From contig NZ_RHWX01000013.1 in NCBI RefSeq assembly GCF_003938605.1, positions 1 through 64,000 of the forward strand: DNA of 64,000 nt. Reading direction: 5' to 3'. The stretch's first letter is position 1. Each line of letters starts with the position of its first letter. The translations under genes and the position numbers were made by a program. The stretch is from Brevundimonas sp. 357. Its GTDB lineage: Bacteria; Pseudomonadota; Alphaproteobacteria; Caulobacterales; Caulobacteraceae. The notes beneath the pieces are model-generated. The model did not search any database. It was not told where the DNA came from and saw only the letters and a list, made by a program, of their open reading frames with translations. Shown here piece by piece: positions 63,984 through 64,000 of this stretch.

Positions 63984-64000
63984 TTAGGCCTCTAGACAAC

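Overview
The window is a high-GC bacterial chromosome segment that looks like an alphaproteobacterium of the order Caulobacterales, most likely Brevundimonas or a close relative. This is inferred from gene content and order (two-gene glyQ/glyS, an ATP synthase inhibitor zeta subunit, an Etf-ubiquinone oxidoreductase, the order zapA - presumed 6S RNA - 5-formyl-THF cyclo-ligase, and a gap/pgk/fba/tkt neighbourhood). No database search was run.

Region 1 (1-7.4 kb) is an accessory island with a defence-like look. It holds an Mrr-type restriction endonuclease, a large calcineurin-phosphoesterase/STAND-NTPase fusion that is visibly richer in AT than its surroundings, a class II Fic AMPylase with a cluster of repeated sites at its start, and a winged-helix/DnaA-N-like replication-type protein whose gene carries GGTCA-N4-TGACC palindromes. 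It ends at a sequence resembling a tRNA-Ser 3' end, which would be the right-hand attachment site of an element extending left beyond the window.

Region 2 (7.7-16.9 kb) has a TM2/SHOCT membrane protein and then a chaperone-usher fimbrial locus. This comprises small pilin-like exported proteins, a LuxR-type regulator, a probable major pilin, a PapD-like chaperone, an 884-residue usher and a two-domain tip/adhesin-like protein. A sigma-54-like promoter precedes the chaperone, and a CtrA-like box precedes the first pilin.

Region 3 (16.9-35 kb) is mostly core genome: a YkgJ-like Cys-cluster protein, glyQ-glyS, a polysaccharide deacetylase, an S8 serine-protease autotransporter whose signal peptide is interrupted by an in-frame stop, an operon of etf-QO, a TPR protein, ispE and an unknown gene, then uracil-DNA glycosylase, lytic transglycosylase, a 36-residue membrane protein, GST, and a guanidinium exporter under a guanidine-II riboswitch.

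Region 4 (35-49 kb) holds purine biosynthesis split among other genes: purB, purC-purS (with an attenuator-like leader), purQ and purL. Between them are a 2OG oxygenase, a hypoxanthine-DNA glycosylase, a fasciclin lipoprotein, ATP synthase zeta, a CFA synthase, a PEBP protein, an MFS transporter and small membrane or unknown proteins. PurT appears further on at 55.4 kb.

Region 5 (48-64 kb) combines cell-division and folate genes (zapA, its coiled-coil partner gene, presumed 6S RNA, 5-FCL, YmdB) with central carbon metabolism (tkt, gap, pgk, fba) and the CstA/YbdD peptide or pyruvate transporter pair. Several palindromic repeat families lie between genes.
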